Shown here piece after piece: positions 41,951 through 54,400 of a stretch of DNA of 64,000 nt; positions within the stretch are counted from its first letter, which is position 1, and the number at the start of each line of letters is the position of its first letter. The notes beneath the pieces are model-generated. The model did no database searches. It saw only the letters and a program-made list of their open reading frames with translations, and had not been told where the DNA came from. This DNA comes from Closterium sp. NIES-65 (Eukaryota; Streptophyta; Zygnematophyceae; Desmidiales; Closteriaceae). The position numbers were made by a program, and so were the translations under genes. The DNA is taken from assembly GCA_948144175.1 (NCBI GenBank), contig CANXME010002591.1, forward strand, positions 2,774,501 through 2,838,500, given 5' to 3'.

Positions 41951-42657
41951 AAGAAGAGACGAGAGTCGAATTCGAGAAGACAGGTGTGACAGGAAAAAAT
42001 ACACATTTTTATTGCAAAACGTTTTGAGCTGACCTGCTAAGGTAACTGTATTGTTAGATCTCACTCTGGCTATATAATGGTCTTAAAATAAGACTGCAGT
42101 CGAAGAGCCACTCAAAACTCCTAAATAATCTGCAATGATCTCGTTTGTAACCTGGTTGGACTCGCCAAACACGAGACTGAACATAAACTCGCATTTTTGA
42201 GAATGTACTCAATACGAGATACTACAGTGATAGACAGTGCCACGTGGTTCAGTGCGCTCCGAAAATCCTCCACGCAATTTTGCGAGAGAATTACCACGGC
42301 ACGGGCTTTGGCTTCGTGATTTTTTTATACCGCGCTCCAGTTTTTATAAACCCTGTTTCGCCATCCATCCACCTTTTATCCCGCGCGTTTCGCGCTCGCC
42401 TTATTCCGGCTTGAAAAACGAAGTGTAGCTGTCAGTGTACGGTCACCTAGAATGTTTGTCCAGGAATGCAAATGGTCGTCTCCAACATTGTTGGAACCAG
42501 ACCACGAATTCCCTGGGAGCCCAAACCTACGTGGAAGTGTTACGTTTGGCTCGATTCCCCCAACCTTTCAGTAGCGCTAATCTTTGAGCGCCAAATGGCA
42601 GTCACGTAATCCTCGCGCTGAAGCATTTCGAGCTGCGCAGCGCGAACAAGCACCAAT
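41951..42657. other. No gene seen
   Basis: Unique, mixed-composition DNA between the minisatellites and element G. No ORF, repeat or promoter-like element could be supported. The last five bases (CCAAT, 42653-42657) would be the target duplication of element G if its other end were in view. Confidence 0.5.
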
Positions 42658-42783
42658 TGTCAGAATCAAGAAGTGATTGAACTATGAAAAGTTGGAGTAC
42701 AAGTAGCAAACCCTAGCTTTGTGTACCCCCTAAAGGCTAACCTACTATAGCCTACACAACAATAACACATATAGTGTTTGACA
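42658..42783 (-). repeat. 3' LTR of element G (126 bp)
   Basis: Plus orientation TGTCAGAATCAAG to GTGTTTGACA, followed by the purine tract (minus-strand GTATGGGGGTG). Confidence 0.85.
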
Positions 42784-43012
42784 CACCCCCATACGCAAAG
42801 TGGGGGAGAGCAAGGGGTCACAAGACAAGTCAAGAGAAGCAAGCAAGCTCAAGGTGGATCACAACGTCACCACACATTCTGAGCACAAGCAAAGGGCCAC
42901 ACGGCCAGTTCACATGCAAAAGTATATATGCAGCACAAAAATAAGGGTGATCTCAACCTAGCAGAGCAGACAGGCAGGAGTATATATATAGAGATCACAG
43001 TACAGGTAAAGC

Positions 43013-45656
43013 CTACAACAAGTGAGGAAAAGTGGGCACCAGCCCCAGCAAAGTGCAGAAGCGCTGATGATCACCAGGCTTAAGTGCCTTGGTGAATATA
43101 TCAGCGGTGTTGGCCTGAGAGGCCACGTAACGCAGACGAAGCTGACCGCGCTGCTGCAGCTCTCGAGCAAGGAAGTAACGGAGAGCGATGTGCTTCGTTC
43201 TGTGCTCCAGTCTGTGCTCCTCACACAAGGCAATGGCAACCTTGTTGTCGACGTACAGCACTGGAGGAGAACGAGGCCGCTCTCCCAGGTCGGTCAGCAG
43301 GTAGGTGAGCCAGCGTAACTCCTGTGCAGCCATGGCTGTGGCGTAGATCTCAGCCTCACAACTGGAGCTGAGAACTGAAGACGAACGCGTAGAGCGCCAC
43401 GAAACTGAGCCAGAGCCAAGGCTGAAGGTGTAACCCTGTGACGACCGATGAGTAGCCTGGTCGTCAACCCAAGAAGCGTCTGAGTGCCCAGTGAGAACAA
43501 CTGAGCTCCCTCCTCCAAGCACGCGCCCCATGCCCGATGTACTGCACGAGTAGCGCAAGACCCTCTTTGCAGCATCCCAGTGCACCTTTCGGTGCCTGCC
43601 AGGAGCCACATAGCGGGCCAGAAGGCCAAGAGGGTATGCTAGGTCAGGACGAGTGCAAGTCATCAGGTACATGAGGCAACCAACTAGCTCTGGGTAAGGA
43701 CCACTCGACTCTACGGACTCATCCGAAGGCAGAGCTGAGAGCGAGTGACCTACAGCCAGAGGAGTGGCCTGTGCTGAAGAGTACGTGAAGCCGAAGCGCT
43801 GAAGGACCTGCTGCACCATGTGTGACTGAGTTAGGGTAATGGTGCGGCGTGCTCTGTCCCGGGTGATCTGCAAGCCAAGGTAGCTGCGCAGTTCACCCAG
43901 GTCTGTGCACGTGTGTCTCTTCTGCAGCTCCGACTTCACGTGGGCGAGAGCCTCAGTGTGAGCAGTAGCAAAGACCAAATCGTCGACGTACACGAGGTTG
44001 TAGAACGGCGGAAGCGAAGTGTCGATGCGTAGAATCAACGACGGGTCAGTAGTAGAAGGAGCGAACCCAAGTGCCGCAAGAGTAGTCCTCAGTGTGTCGT
44101 GTCACTCACGTGGTGCCTGGCGGAGACCGTAAACCGGCCGCCGGAGGCTCCACTGGGTACCAGAAGGAAACGACCCAGTGAAGCCAGGAGGACGGCGCAT
44201 CCAGATCTCCTCGTGCAGACTGCCCTGCAAGAAAGCTGTGCTGAAGTCAAGAGAGTGAAGCTCGTAGTCGCGCTGAGTGGCTATGTGCAGCAGCACCCGA
44301 AGAGTGGTCATCTTCGGGGTGGGAGAGAAGGTCTAAAAATAGTCGACTCCCTGCCGCTGACTGAAGCCTCGAGCAACGTAACGAGCCTTGAAGACAGGCG
44401 GAGAACCCGGCGGCCGCTTCACCCTGAAAATCCACATGCCACTGACGATGTTCGCCCCAGGTGGGGGAACCTCGTTGGCGTAGGTGCCTGTGGACTTCCA
44501 GGAAGCCATCTCTGCGTCCATGGCTGACTGCCACTGTGAGGAGTAGGGACCCTCGATCGCCTCAGCGTACGATCGAGGAGTCGGGATGTCTGGTGCATCC
44601 GGGTCTCCCTCAGGGGCAATCAGCATGGACACGAGATGGGGCGCAGCGGCTGCAAGACACTCAAGTTCCTCCTGTCTATTCTCAAGGACGTCCGTGCCAA
44701 GAGCACACTCACCCCCGACGGACGGAGGACAAACAGACCCAGACTCAGCAACAAGACTGGCAGCGTAGTCCAGACCACAGCGAGTAGCAAAGTCGACAAG
44801 TTGAGCAACTAGGGCAGACGCAGCAGTGGACTCTAAGGAAGGGTCAGTGACAGGAGTGGCCAGGAGACGCGTGACAGTAGGACTGGCAGCACGAAGAGAG
44901 TCAGACTCCGGGTCAGCGAGGACAGGAAGAGAGGACGCAGGAGGAGACGGCAAAGGGACACACTGTGGAGCAGTGGAAGGACGCAGAGTCATAAAGTGTG
45001 TGCCAGGCACAGGTGGAGAACTTACACGTGGACCATGGCGACCAGTGCGAGCAGCACGAACTGGTGACACGGGACGAGACTCAGGCGATACAGGACGAGA
45101 CTCAGGCTCACGATGCTCTGTAAGACCGCCTGTCGGACCAGTGCAGGGAGGAGGACCAGGAAGCGGCGAGGCCGGCGGTAGCTGTGACTGCGACAGGACA
45201 GGTGGAGGACACTCTACGGAGGGGGGGGGGACTAGGAGGAGGCGTCGGACCAAGAATCTGCTGAAGGAGTGGAACGAAGTACGGCCGTGGCCTTGAAGTG
45301 CCCCCAGCAGCAGTAGAGAAAGCACCAGAGCCTCCAGCAGCTCCCGCAGAACCTCCTGCAACTCCAGCAGCACCTCCAACACCTCCAGTACCTCCAGCAG
45401 CTCTAGCAAAACCTCCAGCAGCTCCAGTAGAACCTCCAGCAGCTCCAGCAGCACCGCCATCACCTCTAGCAGCACCAGCAACACCTTCAGGAGCTCCACG
45501 ACCTCCAACAGCGGTAGGGTCTCCAGCGGGCGGTACCTCAACACCAGGAGCTCCACTCCGGAGGCTGCAGCGCCGAGCGTACCACTCACGCAGCCGCTGA
45601 GGGGAGGGGGGCTCCGGCTGCGACACGGCACCCCTAGGACTACTAGCCCCAGCAGG
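43013..45656 (-). pseudogene. Linker, RT and RNase H of element G (broken)
   Basis: From the right: a linker with SPQRLREWYA and a Gly/Ala-rich stretch (45240-45620); a shift in a G run near 45225; then RT in one frame. TAG at 44333-44335 replaces CAG (after GVDYF), and TGA at 44099-44101 replaces TGG (before HDTLRTT). RNase H at 43013-43500 is intact, with D, E, D, D residues. YVDD is at about 43982-43993. Both nonsense codons are single C-to-T type changes relative to B, C and H. The stop is at 43013. Confidence 0.85.
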
Positions 45657-45660
45657 TGTT

Positions 45661-45792
45661 TGAGAAAATAGAAACGAGAAATGAATGAACTATGAATGAA
45701 GTGGGTACAAGTACTAACCCTAATTGAGTTGTACCCACTATGGGATACCCCAATACAGCCTACACAATAGTATAAGCTATAATGTTCTGACA
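45661..45792 (-). repeat. 3' LTR of element H (132 bp)
   Basis: Plus orientation TGAGAAAATAG to ATGTTCTGACA. The purine tract of H is to its right (minus-strand CCTATGGGGGTG). Confidence 0.92.
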
Positions 45793-46006
45793 CACCCCCA
45801 TAGGACAAGTGGGGGAGGACAAGGGGTCACAAGACCGGTCAAGCAAAGCAAAGCAAAGCAAGCTCAGGGTGGATCACAACATCACCACACATTCTGAGCA
45901 CAAGTTCAAGGCCACAAGGCCAGTTCACATGCACGAGTACATATATATATATATAAGGCTAGACAAGAAAGAGCAGGTATATATATATATAACAGTACAA
46001 GCAAGG

Positions 46007-48160
46007 TCAAGAGGTGAGCAAGTGAGGCAAGACAGGGACAAGACCAAGCTGAGTGCAGAAGCGCTGATGATCACAAGGCGGAAGTGCCTTGGTGAAAACA
46101 TCAGCAGTGTTGGCCTGAGAGGCCACGTACGCAAGCCGCAACTGACCACGCTGCTGTAGCTCACGAGCAAGGAAGTAGCGAAGAGCAATATGCTTTGTTC
46201 TGTGCTCCAGTCTCTGCTCTCGACACAAGGCCAGCATGGCCTTGTTGTCTACGTACAGGACTGGAGGAGAACGAGGCGGCTCTCCAAGGTCGGTCAGCAG
46301 GTAGGTGAGCCAGCGAAGCTCCTGTGCAGCCATGGCCCCGGCGTAGATCTCAGCCTCACAACTGGAGCCGAGTACAGAGGACGAGCGAGTAGCCCGCCAC
46401 GAAATAGAGCCGGAACCAAGGCTGAAGGTGTAACCCTGTGACGACCGATGCGTAGCCTGGTCGTCAGCCCAAAAAGCGTCCGCGTGCCCAGTGAGGACCA
46501 CTGGACTCCGCCCTCCAAGCACTAGCCCCATGCCCGACGTACTGCACAAGTAGCGCAACACCCTCTTCGCTGCAGCCATGTGCTCTGGTCGGTGTCTCCC
46601 AGGAGCAACATAGCGTGCAAGAATGCTAAGAGGGTATGCAAGGTCAGGTCGTGTGCAGGTCATCAGGTACATGAGGCAGCCAACAAGCTCTGGATATGGG
46701 CCACTCGACTCTACGGACTCATCCGAAGGCAGAGCTGAGAGCGAGTGGCGAGTAGGCAGAGGAGTGGCCTGAGGCGAGGAGTACGTGAAGCCGAAGCACT
46801 GAAGGACCTGCTGCACCATGTGTGACTGAGTCAGGGTAATGGTGCGGCATGCTCTGTCCCGGGTGATCTGCAAGCCAAGGTAGCTGCGCAGTTCACCCAG
46901 GTCTGTGCACGTGTGTCTCTTCTGCAGCTCGAACTTCACGTAGGCGAGTCCAGCAGTGTCAGCTGTGGCAAAGACCAAGTCGTCGACATGCACGAGGATG
47001 TAGAACGGCGGCAGAGAGGTGTCGGTGCGCAGAAACAGCGACGGGTCGGTAGTAGAAGAAGCAAACCCAAGAGCCGCAAGCGTAGTCCTCAGTGTGTCGT
47101 GCCACTCACGTGGCGCCTGGCGGAGACCGTAGACTGGACGCCAGAGACTCCACTGGGTACCAGGAGGGAAAGACCCAGTGAAGCCAGGTGGGCGGCGCAG
47201 CCGGATCTCCTCGTGCAGGCTGCCCTGCAAGAAAGTTGTGCTGAAGTCGAGAGAGTGCAGCTCGTAGTCACGTTGAGCAGCAACGTGCAGTAGTACCCAA
47301 AGAGTGGTCATCTTCGAGGTGGGGGAGAAGGTCTGAAAGTAGTCAACTCCCTGCCGGTGACTGAAGCCACGAGCCACGTAATGCGCCTTGAAGACAGGCG
47401 GAGAACCCGGCGGCCGTTTCACCCTGAAGATCCACATGCCACTGACGATGTTCGCCCCAGGAGGGGGGAGAGCATCGATGTAGGTGCCTGTGGAATTCCA
47501 GGAAGCCATCTCTGCATCCATAGCTGCCTGCCATTGAGAGGAGTAGGGACCCTCTATCGCCTCCGCGTAAGTGCGCGGAGTCGGGATGTCAAGTGCATCC
47601 GGGTCTCCCTCAGGGGTAAGCAGTACGGACACGAGATGAGGTGAAGCAGCAGCCAGACACTGGAACTCCTCCTGCCTGTCCTTAAGGACGTCCGTGCCAA
47701 AGGCACACTCACCCCCGACGGACGGAGGACAGGCAGACTCAGACTCAGCGACAAGACTAGCAGCGTAGTCTAGACGACAGCGAGCAGCAAAGTCGACGAG
47801 CTGAGCAACTAGGGCAGACGCAGTTGTGGACTCAAAAGAAGGGTCAGTGACGACAGTAGCAAGGAGACGCGTGACAGTAGGACTGGCAGCACGAAGAGAG
47901 TCCGACTCTGGGTCGGCAAGAGCAGGAAGAGAGGACTCAGGATGAGAAGGTAAAGGGGCACGCAGAGGAGCAGTGGATGGACGCAGAGACATCCTGTGTG
48001 TGCCAGGGACAGGAGGAGGACGCTGACGTGAACCACAACCACTAGCGCGAGCAGCACGGACAGGCGATGTAGGGCGAGACGTAGGCTCACGACGTTCAGC
48101 AAGACCTCCAGTAGGACCAGTGTAGGGAGAAGGAGCAAGCAAAGGTGAGGTAGGCTGCAA
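46007..48160 (-). CDS. RT and RNase H part of element H pol (open)
   Basis: A 717-codon uninterrupted frame holding the end of the linker, RT and RNase H. It contains LDFSTTFLQG with the first catalytic Asp, ILVHVDDLVF (HVDD instead of the usual YVDD, an altered active-site neighbour), the RNase H start GHADAFWADD, and TADVFTKAL near the end. It is normally the C-terminal part of the gag-pol protein; here the upstream frames are broken, so it cannot be made from a full polyprotein. The first Met is internal to the linker and is not a natural start. Confidence 0.85.
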   Translation of the reverse strand: MQPTSPLLAPSPYTGPTGGLAERREPTSRPTSPVRAARASGCGSRQRPPPVPGTHRMSLRPSTAPLRAPLPSHPESSLPALADPESDSLRAASPTVTRLLATVVTDPSFESTTASALVAQLVDFAARCRLDYAASLVAESESACPPSVGGECAFGTDVLKDRQEEFQCLAAASPHLVSVLLTPEGDPDALDIPTPRTYAEAIEGPYSSQWQAAMDAEMASWNSTGTYIDALPPPGANIVSGMWIFRVKRPPGSPPVFKAHYVARGFSHRQGVDYFQTFSPTSKMTTLWVLLHVAAQRDYELHSLDFSTTFLQGSLHEEIRLRRPPGFTGSFPPGTQWSLWRPVYGLRQAPREWHDTLRTTLAALGFASSTTDPSLFLRTDTSLPPFYILVHVDDLVFATADTAGLAYVKFELQKRHTCTDLGELRSYLGLQITRDRACRTITLTQSHMVQQVLQCFGFTYSSPQATPLPTRHSLSALPSDESVESSGPYPELVGCLMYLMTCTRPDLAYPLSILARYVAPGRHRPEHMAAAKRVLRYLCSTSGMGLVLGGRSPVVLTGHADAFWADDQATHRSSQGYTFSLGSGSISWRATRSSSVLGSSCEAEIYAGAMAAQELRWLTYLLTDLGEPPRSPPVLYVDNKAMLALCREQRLEHRTKHIALRYFLARELQQRGQLRLAYVASQANTADVFTKALPPCDHQRFCTQLGLVPVLPHLLTS

Positions 48161-51100
48161 CTGGAACTGTGACGGGATAGGCTGTGGACACTCTAAGGGA
48201 GGAGGAAGACTAGTAGAAGGTGGAAGACCAAGAACCTGCTGCAGGAGTGGAACGAAGTACGGTCGAGGCCGCGTGGCAACGCCAGAAACAGCAGGGACAG
48301 CACCAGTACCCCCTGTAGGAGCACCCGCTCCAGCAGCACCTCCAGCAGCTCCAAAACCTCCAACAGTACCAGGAGCACCCCCAGCAAGACCGCCAGTGGT
48401 AGTCTAAGCGTGAACACCCTCAGTTGCACCAGCTCCAGTCGAAACTGCAGGCTCAGCAGCTCCTGTACTCCCAGTACGAGCACCTCCGGAACCCGCGGCA
48501 GCAGCACCCTCAGTAGCCGAAGAATCTCCAAACACCAGCAGCACGGCTCCAGCGCCGGGCAAACCACTCGCGCAGCTCCTGTGGAGAGATTGGCTCCCGC
48601 CGAGAGGAAGCACCCGGAGAACCTCCAGGCGGAGCACCCCCTGGCTCAGCACCCCCAGACCCAGCACCCCCAGGCAAAGCACCCCCAGGCGTAGCACCCC
48701 CAGGCTCAGCACCCCCAGGCTCAGCACCCCCCGGCTCAGCACCCCCAGGCTCAGCACCCCCAAGCTCAGCACCCCCTGGCGTAGCACCCCCAGGCTCAGC
48801 ACCCTCAGGCTCAGCACCCCTAGGCTCCGCACCCCCAGGCTCAGCACCCCCAGGCTCAGCACCCCCAGAGTCAGCACCCCCAGGCTCAGCACCCTCATCA
48901 GCACCATAGTCACCAGTGACCTCGACAGGCTCAACTGCGTCTACCTGGGACACACCTGAAGGGGCAGGACCCTGAGGGGGGAGGGGGTCTACGGGGTGGG
49001 ACCTGGTACAAGGAAGAGCGGGGGCGGGGGGAGGAACGGAGTGCGGTAGGGGAAGAGGCGGTAGTAGGGGACCGGCTCGTCAAACGTGACGTCCTGGGAG
49101 GACAGAACACGGCGAGAGGTGGGGTGGTAGAACTGCCACCCAGGCGCGTCAGGGGGGAACCCCAGGAAGACGCAAGGAGCAGCACGAGGGGACATCTTGT
49201 CCGCAGACAAGTCGCGGACAAACGCCCGAGATCCCTAGACCCGGAACGCCGACGCATTGCCAACCTTCCCCGTCCACAGCAAGGCTGGGGAGGTCTCCGG
49301 CCTGGAGACCCTGGGGTGAAGGTTGATCTGATGCGCCGCGTACCTCATCGCAAACGGCCACAGAAAATGGGGGGCAGCCGCATGCATCATAGACGTACGA
49401 GCGACGTCCATGACCATGCCAATGCGGCGCTCAGCAATCCCATTTTGTTGCGGAGAGTCCGGAAGCGTGAAGGTCTGACGGATGCCTCGTGCGCAACAGT
49501 TGGCTCTCAGAAGGCCAGAGGAAAACTCTCCGCCTCTGTCCAAGTGTAGACGCAGAACAGGAAAGTCCGAGCCAAAGCTCTGCCTGAGCTGGAGACGAGC
49601 TGTGCGGATCCAGTCGATCAGCACCTCAATGACATCACCCTTGCTGCGCAAGGGGAAGACTGCGGTGTAACGCGAGTAGTCGTCAACAACGAGCAGGAAG
49701 TAGCGCTCGTGACCCTGTCCACGGAAGCGGGCTGGGCCCCACACGTCCATGTGAAGCGTCTGCAACGGGGCCTCTGTCAGAGGAAACTAGGAGGAGTGAG
49801 GGGCAGCACGCTGGCGCCCCTCGACACAGGGGACACAGGTAGGGCCAGGGCCCTAAGGAAGGGGAGGGAGGGACCAGGGGAGACCAGAAACCAGAAGACG
49901 AGCGGCCATGCCTCTGAGCCGAAGCAGAGAGGGTTGACCAAGGCGGTGGTGCCAGAGGAGAGTCTCGTGAGACAGGAGACGACACGAACAAGGGGCAGAC
50001 TCAGGACCAGACCTGGACGCTGCAGCAAACACCTGACCTGACGCAGCCACCCAACCAGACTCAGCAACGGGAGGAGACGTAGTTGTCAGTGTGTACAGGC
50101 TCGACCCCGGCTGACGGGTAAACGTAGCCAGGTGTCGGCCTGTGCTAGCCTCTGTGCAGTGCGTCACCCGCTGACGAGAAGGAGTGAACTGGTGTAGTCC
50201 CGCATCCTGTAGGTCAGCACCACTCACCAGGTTCGTAGAGAATGAGGGGAGGTAGAGACCAGACAGGGTGCCAGAGGGAGCCGCCGGACACGGGAGGACT
50301 GTGGAGAAGCGAGACAGGACAGGACCCCCAGAGGGGTCAGCCAGAGACACCGCAACCGGCCAACTAAGCGGCGTGAGTGTGGTGCGGTCCCGAAAGAAGG
50401 AGCGAGACGCCCAAGAGTCAAGGGTGAAGGTGAGGGAGGCTGTAGCCGACGTAGTACCTGAGAGCGCAGACTCACCAGTACCTGAGGACGCAGACACACT
50501 AGCACCTAGAGCAGCAACGTCGCAAGCACCTAGGGCAGCCGCCTCACCAGTACCTAGAGCAGCAGTCTCAATGCCCGGATCGGGCGGGAAACACCGGTAA
50601 CAGTCACCCTCATCAATAATAGGCACATCATACATGGCAGAGAGAATAGCATCAAAGTCAAGATCATAGATGGCAACTCCCGCCCTAGACAGCTCGCCCC
50701 AGCGAGGGATCTCGGAGGCCTCCGGGAACTGGTAACGCCACGCGTCCGTCAGGCGGCCAACGCAGCGCTCGGTGGGGTGCGCACCCCCACACTGCTCACC
50801 CGCACGGTCGCCGGTGCGCAGGACGTAGGTGTACGGACCAAAACCCCCACCCCGCTGGCGTGCAATGTACCAGTCACGGAGCTTCTGAGGGGACAGGGTC
50901 TCACGGCCGCGCTACTGCTGCTGGCGCGAGCCACCACTGGAGCCACTCCTCTGCGAAGACCCGCGACCAGCTCCACCGCCACCCCCACCGCCTCCGCCGC
51001 CTCCGCCGCCACCGCTACTGCCGCCGCCTCCGCCACCTCCTCCACCGCCGCCACCTCCGCCACCTCCGCTCCCACCGCCACCGCCGCCGCCGCCTCCGCC

Positions 51101-51181
51101 TCCACTGCCGCCACCGACCCCTCCACTCCCACCTCCACTCCCACCGCCACCCCCACTCCCTCCGCCGCCTCCACCTCCACC
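48161..51181 (-). pseudogene. gag tail, protease, integrase and linker of element H (broken)
   Basis: From the right: the Gly-rich gag end (51000-51181) and the Gln run ending in TAG at 50912-50914, in frame with protease. The first Cys of the CX13CX3HX4C cluster is changed to Tyr. The protease motif reads LDSWAS instead of LDSGAS, which should abolish activity. In the integrase zinc region HHRLGHPS became HHRLGQPS. CAG-to-TAG stops lie at 49853 and near 49787, and TGG-to-TAG at about 49235. Frameshifts lie near 48990 and 48515. The linker (48600-48900) is an AEPGG array. Confidence 0.87.
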
Positions 51182-51315
51182 TGTTGGAATAAGTGAACAG
51201 GAATGAATGAACTAGCAGTGAAATGAGTACAAGTACCTAACCCTAGAATTGTGTACCCCCTATAGGCTAACCCACTGTAGCCTAAACTAACACAACATAT
51301 ATATAATGTTTGACA
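51182..51315 (-). repeat. 3' LTR of element I (134 bp)
   Basis: Plus orientation TGTTGGAATAAG to AATGTTTGACA. Differs from the 5' copy at one position by eye. Confidence 0.92.
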
Positions 51316-51450
51316 CACCCCCATAGGCAAAGTGGGGGAGAACAAGACCAGTTCACATGCAGGTTTATAATAGAGCAAAAGGTACAATGATCACAACCTA
51401 ACAAGAGTAAACATGCAGGTATATATATAGAGATCTCAGTACAAACAGAC

Positions 51451-54400
51451 TCAAGAAGTAAGCAAGTGAGGTCCAGTAGGCACAAGGCCTAGAAGAGTGC
51501 AAAAGCGCTGATGGTCACAAGGCTGAAGTGCCTTGGTGAACACATCAGCAGTGTTGGCCTCAAAGGCCACGTAACGCAGGCGAAGCTGACCACGCTGCTG
51601 CAGCTCTCGAGCAAGGAAGTAACGCAGAGCAATGTGCTTTGTTCTGTGCTCCAGTCTGTGCTCCTCACACAAGGCAATGGCTGCCTTGTTGTCGACGTAC
51701 AGCACTGGAGGAGAACGAGGCTGCTCTCCAAGGTCGGTCAGTAAGTAGGTGAGCCAGCGTAGCTCCTGAGCCGCCATGGCTGTGGCGTAGATCTCAGCCT
51801 CACAACTGGAGCTGAGAACAGAAGAAGAGCGAGTAGAACGCCAAGAAACTGAACCAGAGCCAAGACTGAAGGAGTAACCCTGAGACGACCGCTGAGTAGC
51901 CTGGTCGTCTGCTCAAGAAGCGTCTGAGTGCCCAGTGAGAACAACTGGGACTCGCCCTCCAAGCACTAGCCCCATGCTCGACGTACTGCACAAGTAGCGC
52001 AACACCCTCTTAGCTGCATCCATGTGCTCCTTCCGGTGACGGCCGGGAGCGACATAGCGTGCAAGAATGCTGAGAGGGTATGCAAGGTCTGGTCGAGTGC
52101 AGGTCATCAGGTACATGAGGCAACCCACAAGTTCTGGATACGGGCCACTCGGCTCTACGGACTCATCCGAAGGCAGAGCTGAGAGCGAGTGACCGGTAGG
52201 CAGAGGAGTGGGCTGAGGTGAGGAGTACGTGAAGCGGAAGCGCTGAAGGACCTGCTGCACCATGTGTGACTGAGTCAAGGTGATGGTGCAGCGTGCTCTG
52301 TCCCGGGTGATCCGCAAGCCAAGATAGCTTGTCCGTTCACCCAGGTCTGTGCACGTGTGTCTCTTCTGCAACTCTGACTTCACGTGGGCGAGTGCCACAG
52401 TGTCAGCAGTAGCAAAGACCAAGTCGTCGACGTACACAAGGACGTAGAACGGCGGCAGTGAGGTGTCGGTGCGTAGAAACAGCGACGGGTCAGCAGTAGA
52501 AGGCACGAACCCAAGAGCCGCAAGCGTAGTCCTCAGTGTGCCGTGCCACTCACGAGGCGCCTGGTGGAGACCGTAGACTCGCCGTCGGAGGCTCCACTGG
52601 GTACCAGGAGGGAACGACCTAGTGAAGCCAGGTGGACGGCGTAGCCAGATCTCCTCGTGCAGGCTGCCCTGCAGGAAAGCAGTGCTAAAGTCAAGCGAGT
52701 GGAGCTCGTAGTCACGCTGAGCGGCGACGTGCAGCAGAACCCGAAGAGTGGTCATCTTCGGCGTCGGGGAGAAGGTCTGGATGAAGTCAACTCCCTCTTG
52801 CTGACTGAAGCCTCGTGCAACGTAACGCGCCTTGAAGACAGGCGGAGAGCCCGGCGGCCGCTTCACCCTGAAAATCCACATGCCACTGACGATGTTCGCC
52901 CCAGGTGGGGGAACCTCGTCGACGTAGGTGCCTGTGGACTTCCAGGAAGCCATCTCTGTGTCCATGGCTGACTGCCACTGAGAGGAGTAGGGACCGGCCA
53001 TCGCCTCTGCGTAAGAGCGTGGGGTCGGGATGTCTGGTGCATCCGGGTCTCCCTCAGGGGCAACAAGCATGGACACGAGATGGGGCAAAGCGGCAGCAAA
53101 GCACTCAAACTCCTCCTGCCTGTCCTCAAGGACGTTAGTGCCAAGAGCACACTCACCCCCGACGGACGGAGGACAGACAGACTCAGACTCAGCAACTAGG
53201 CTAGCAGCGTAGTCTAGACGACAGCGAGCAGCAAAGTCGACAAGCTCAGCAACTAAGGCGGACGCAGCAGCAGACTCAAAGGAAGGGTTAGTGACAACAG
53301 TAGCCAGGAGACGCATGACAGTAGGATTGGCAGTACGAAGAGAGAGTGACTCAAGGTCAGCAAGAGCAGGAAGAGAAGAAGTAGGAGGAGACGGCAGTGG
53401 GACACGCTGTGGAGCAGTGGACGGACGAAGCGCCATCCGGTGAGTGCCTGGGACAACTGGAAGACTCTGACGCTGGACAGGACTGCTAGAGAGAGCAGTG
53501 CGGACAGGTGACGCAGGGCGAGACTCAGGCTCACGACGCTCAGTAAGACCTCCAGTCGGACCTGTGTAAGGAGCAGGACCAGGGAGAGAGGAGGCAGACG
53601 GTAGCTGCGACTGCAGCCGGACAGACGGAGGACACGCTAAGGAGAGAGGAGGACAAGGAGGAGGGAGCTGACCAAGAACCTGCTGCAGGAGCGGAACAAA
53701 GTACGGCCAGGACCGAGCAGCGACACCAGAGTCAGCAGGAACACTCGCCCCAGGGTCCGCAGCAGCAGCGGCAGCTCCACCACCCGGGTCCTCAGCACCA
53801 GCGGCAGCTCCAACGCCCGGGTCTGCAGTACCAGCGGCAGCTCCAACGCCCGGGTCCGTAGCACCAGCGGCAGCTCCAACGCCCGTGTCCTCAGCACAAG
53901 CAACAGCTCCAACGCCCAGGCTGTCAGCACCAGCAGCAGCTCCAACGCCCAGGTCTGCAGCACCAGCAGCAGCTCCAACGCCCGGGTCCGCAGCACCAGC
54001 GGCAGCTCCAACGCCCGGGTCCTCAGCACCAGCAACAGCTCTAACTCCTGGGTCCGCAGCACCAGCGGCAGCTCCAACGCCCGGGTCCTCAGCACCAACA
54101 GCAGCTCCAACGCCCTGGTCTTCAGCACCAGTGGCAGCTCCAGCGCCGGTGGGGTCCGCAACACGAGGTACGCCACTCCGAAGAGTGCAGCGTCGCACGT
54201 ACCACTCATGGATCCGCTCGCGGGAGGGGAGCTCCCTAACGGGAGAAGAAGCACTAGTACCAGTCCCAGCAGTACGTCTGGCACGAGTGGAACCTCTCCG
54301 GAGGCTACAGTACTCTAAGTACCATGTACGCAGCGCTGCGAGGAGAGGGCTCCTCCAGGAGTAGGACTCACAAGGCCAGTACCTCCAGACCCAGAACCCC

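Larger units (their letters stand above)
42658..45656 (-). mobile_element. Element G: copia element, 3' part, cut by element J
   Basis: Minus-strand element with 3' LTR, 3' UTR, RNase H, RT and the 3' part of the linker. It ends at 45656 where the LTR of J begins. The remaining 5' part should lie beyond J, outside the window. One frameshift and two nonsense codons show moderate age. Confidence 0.88.
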
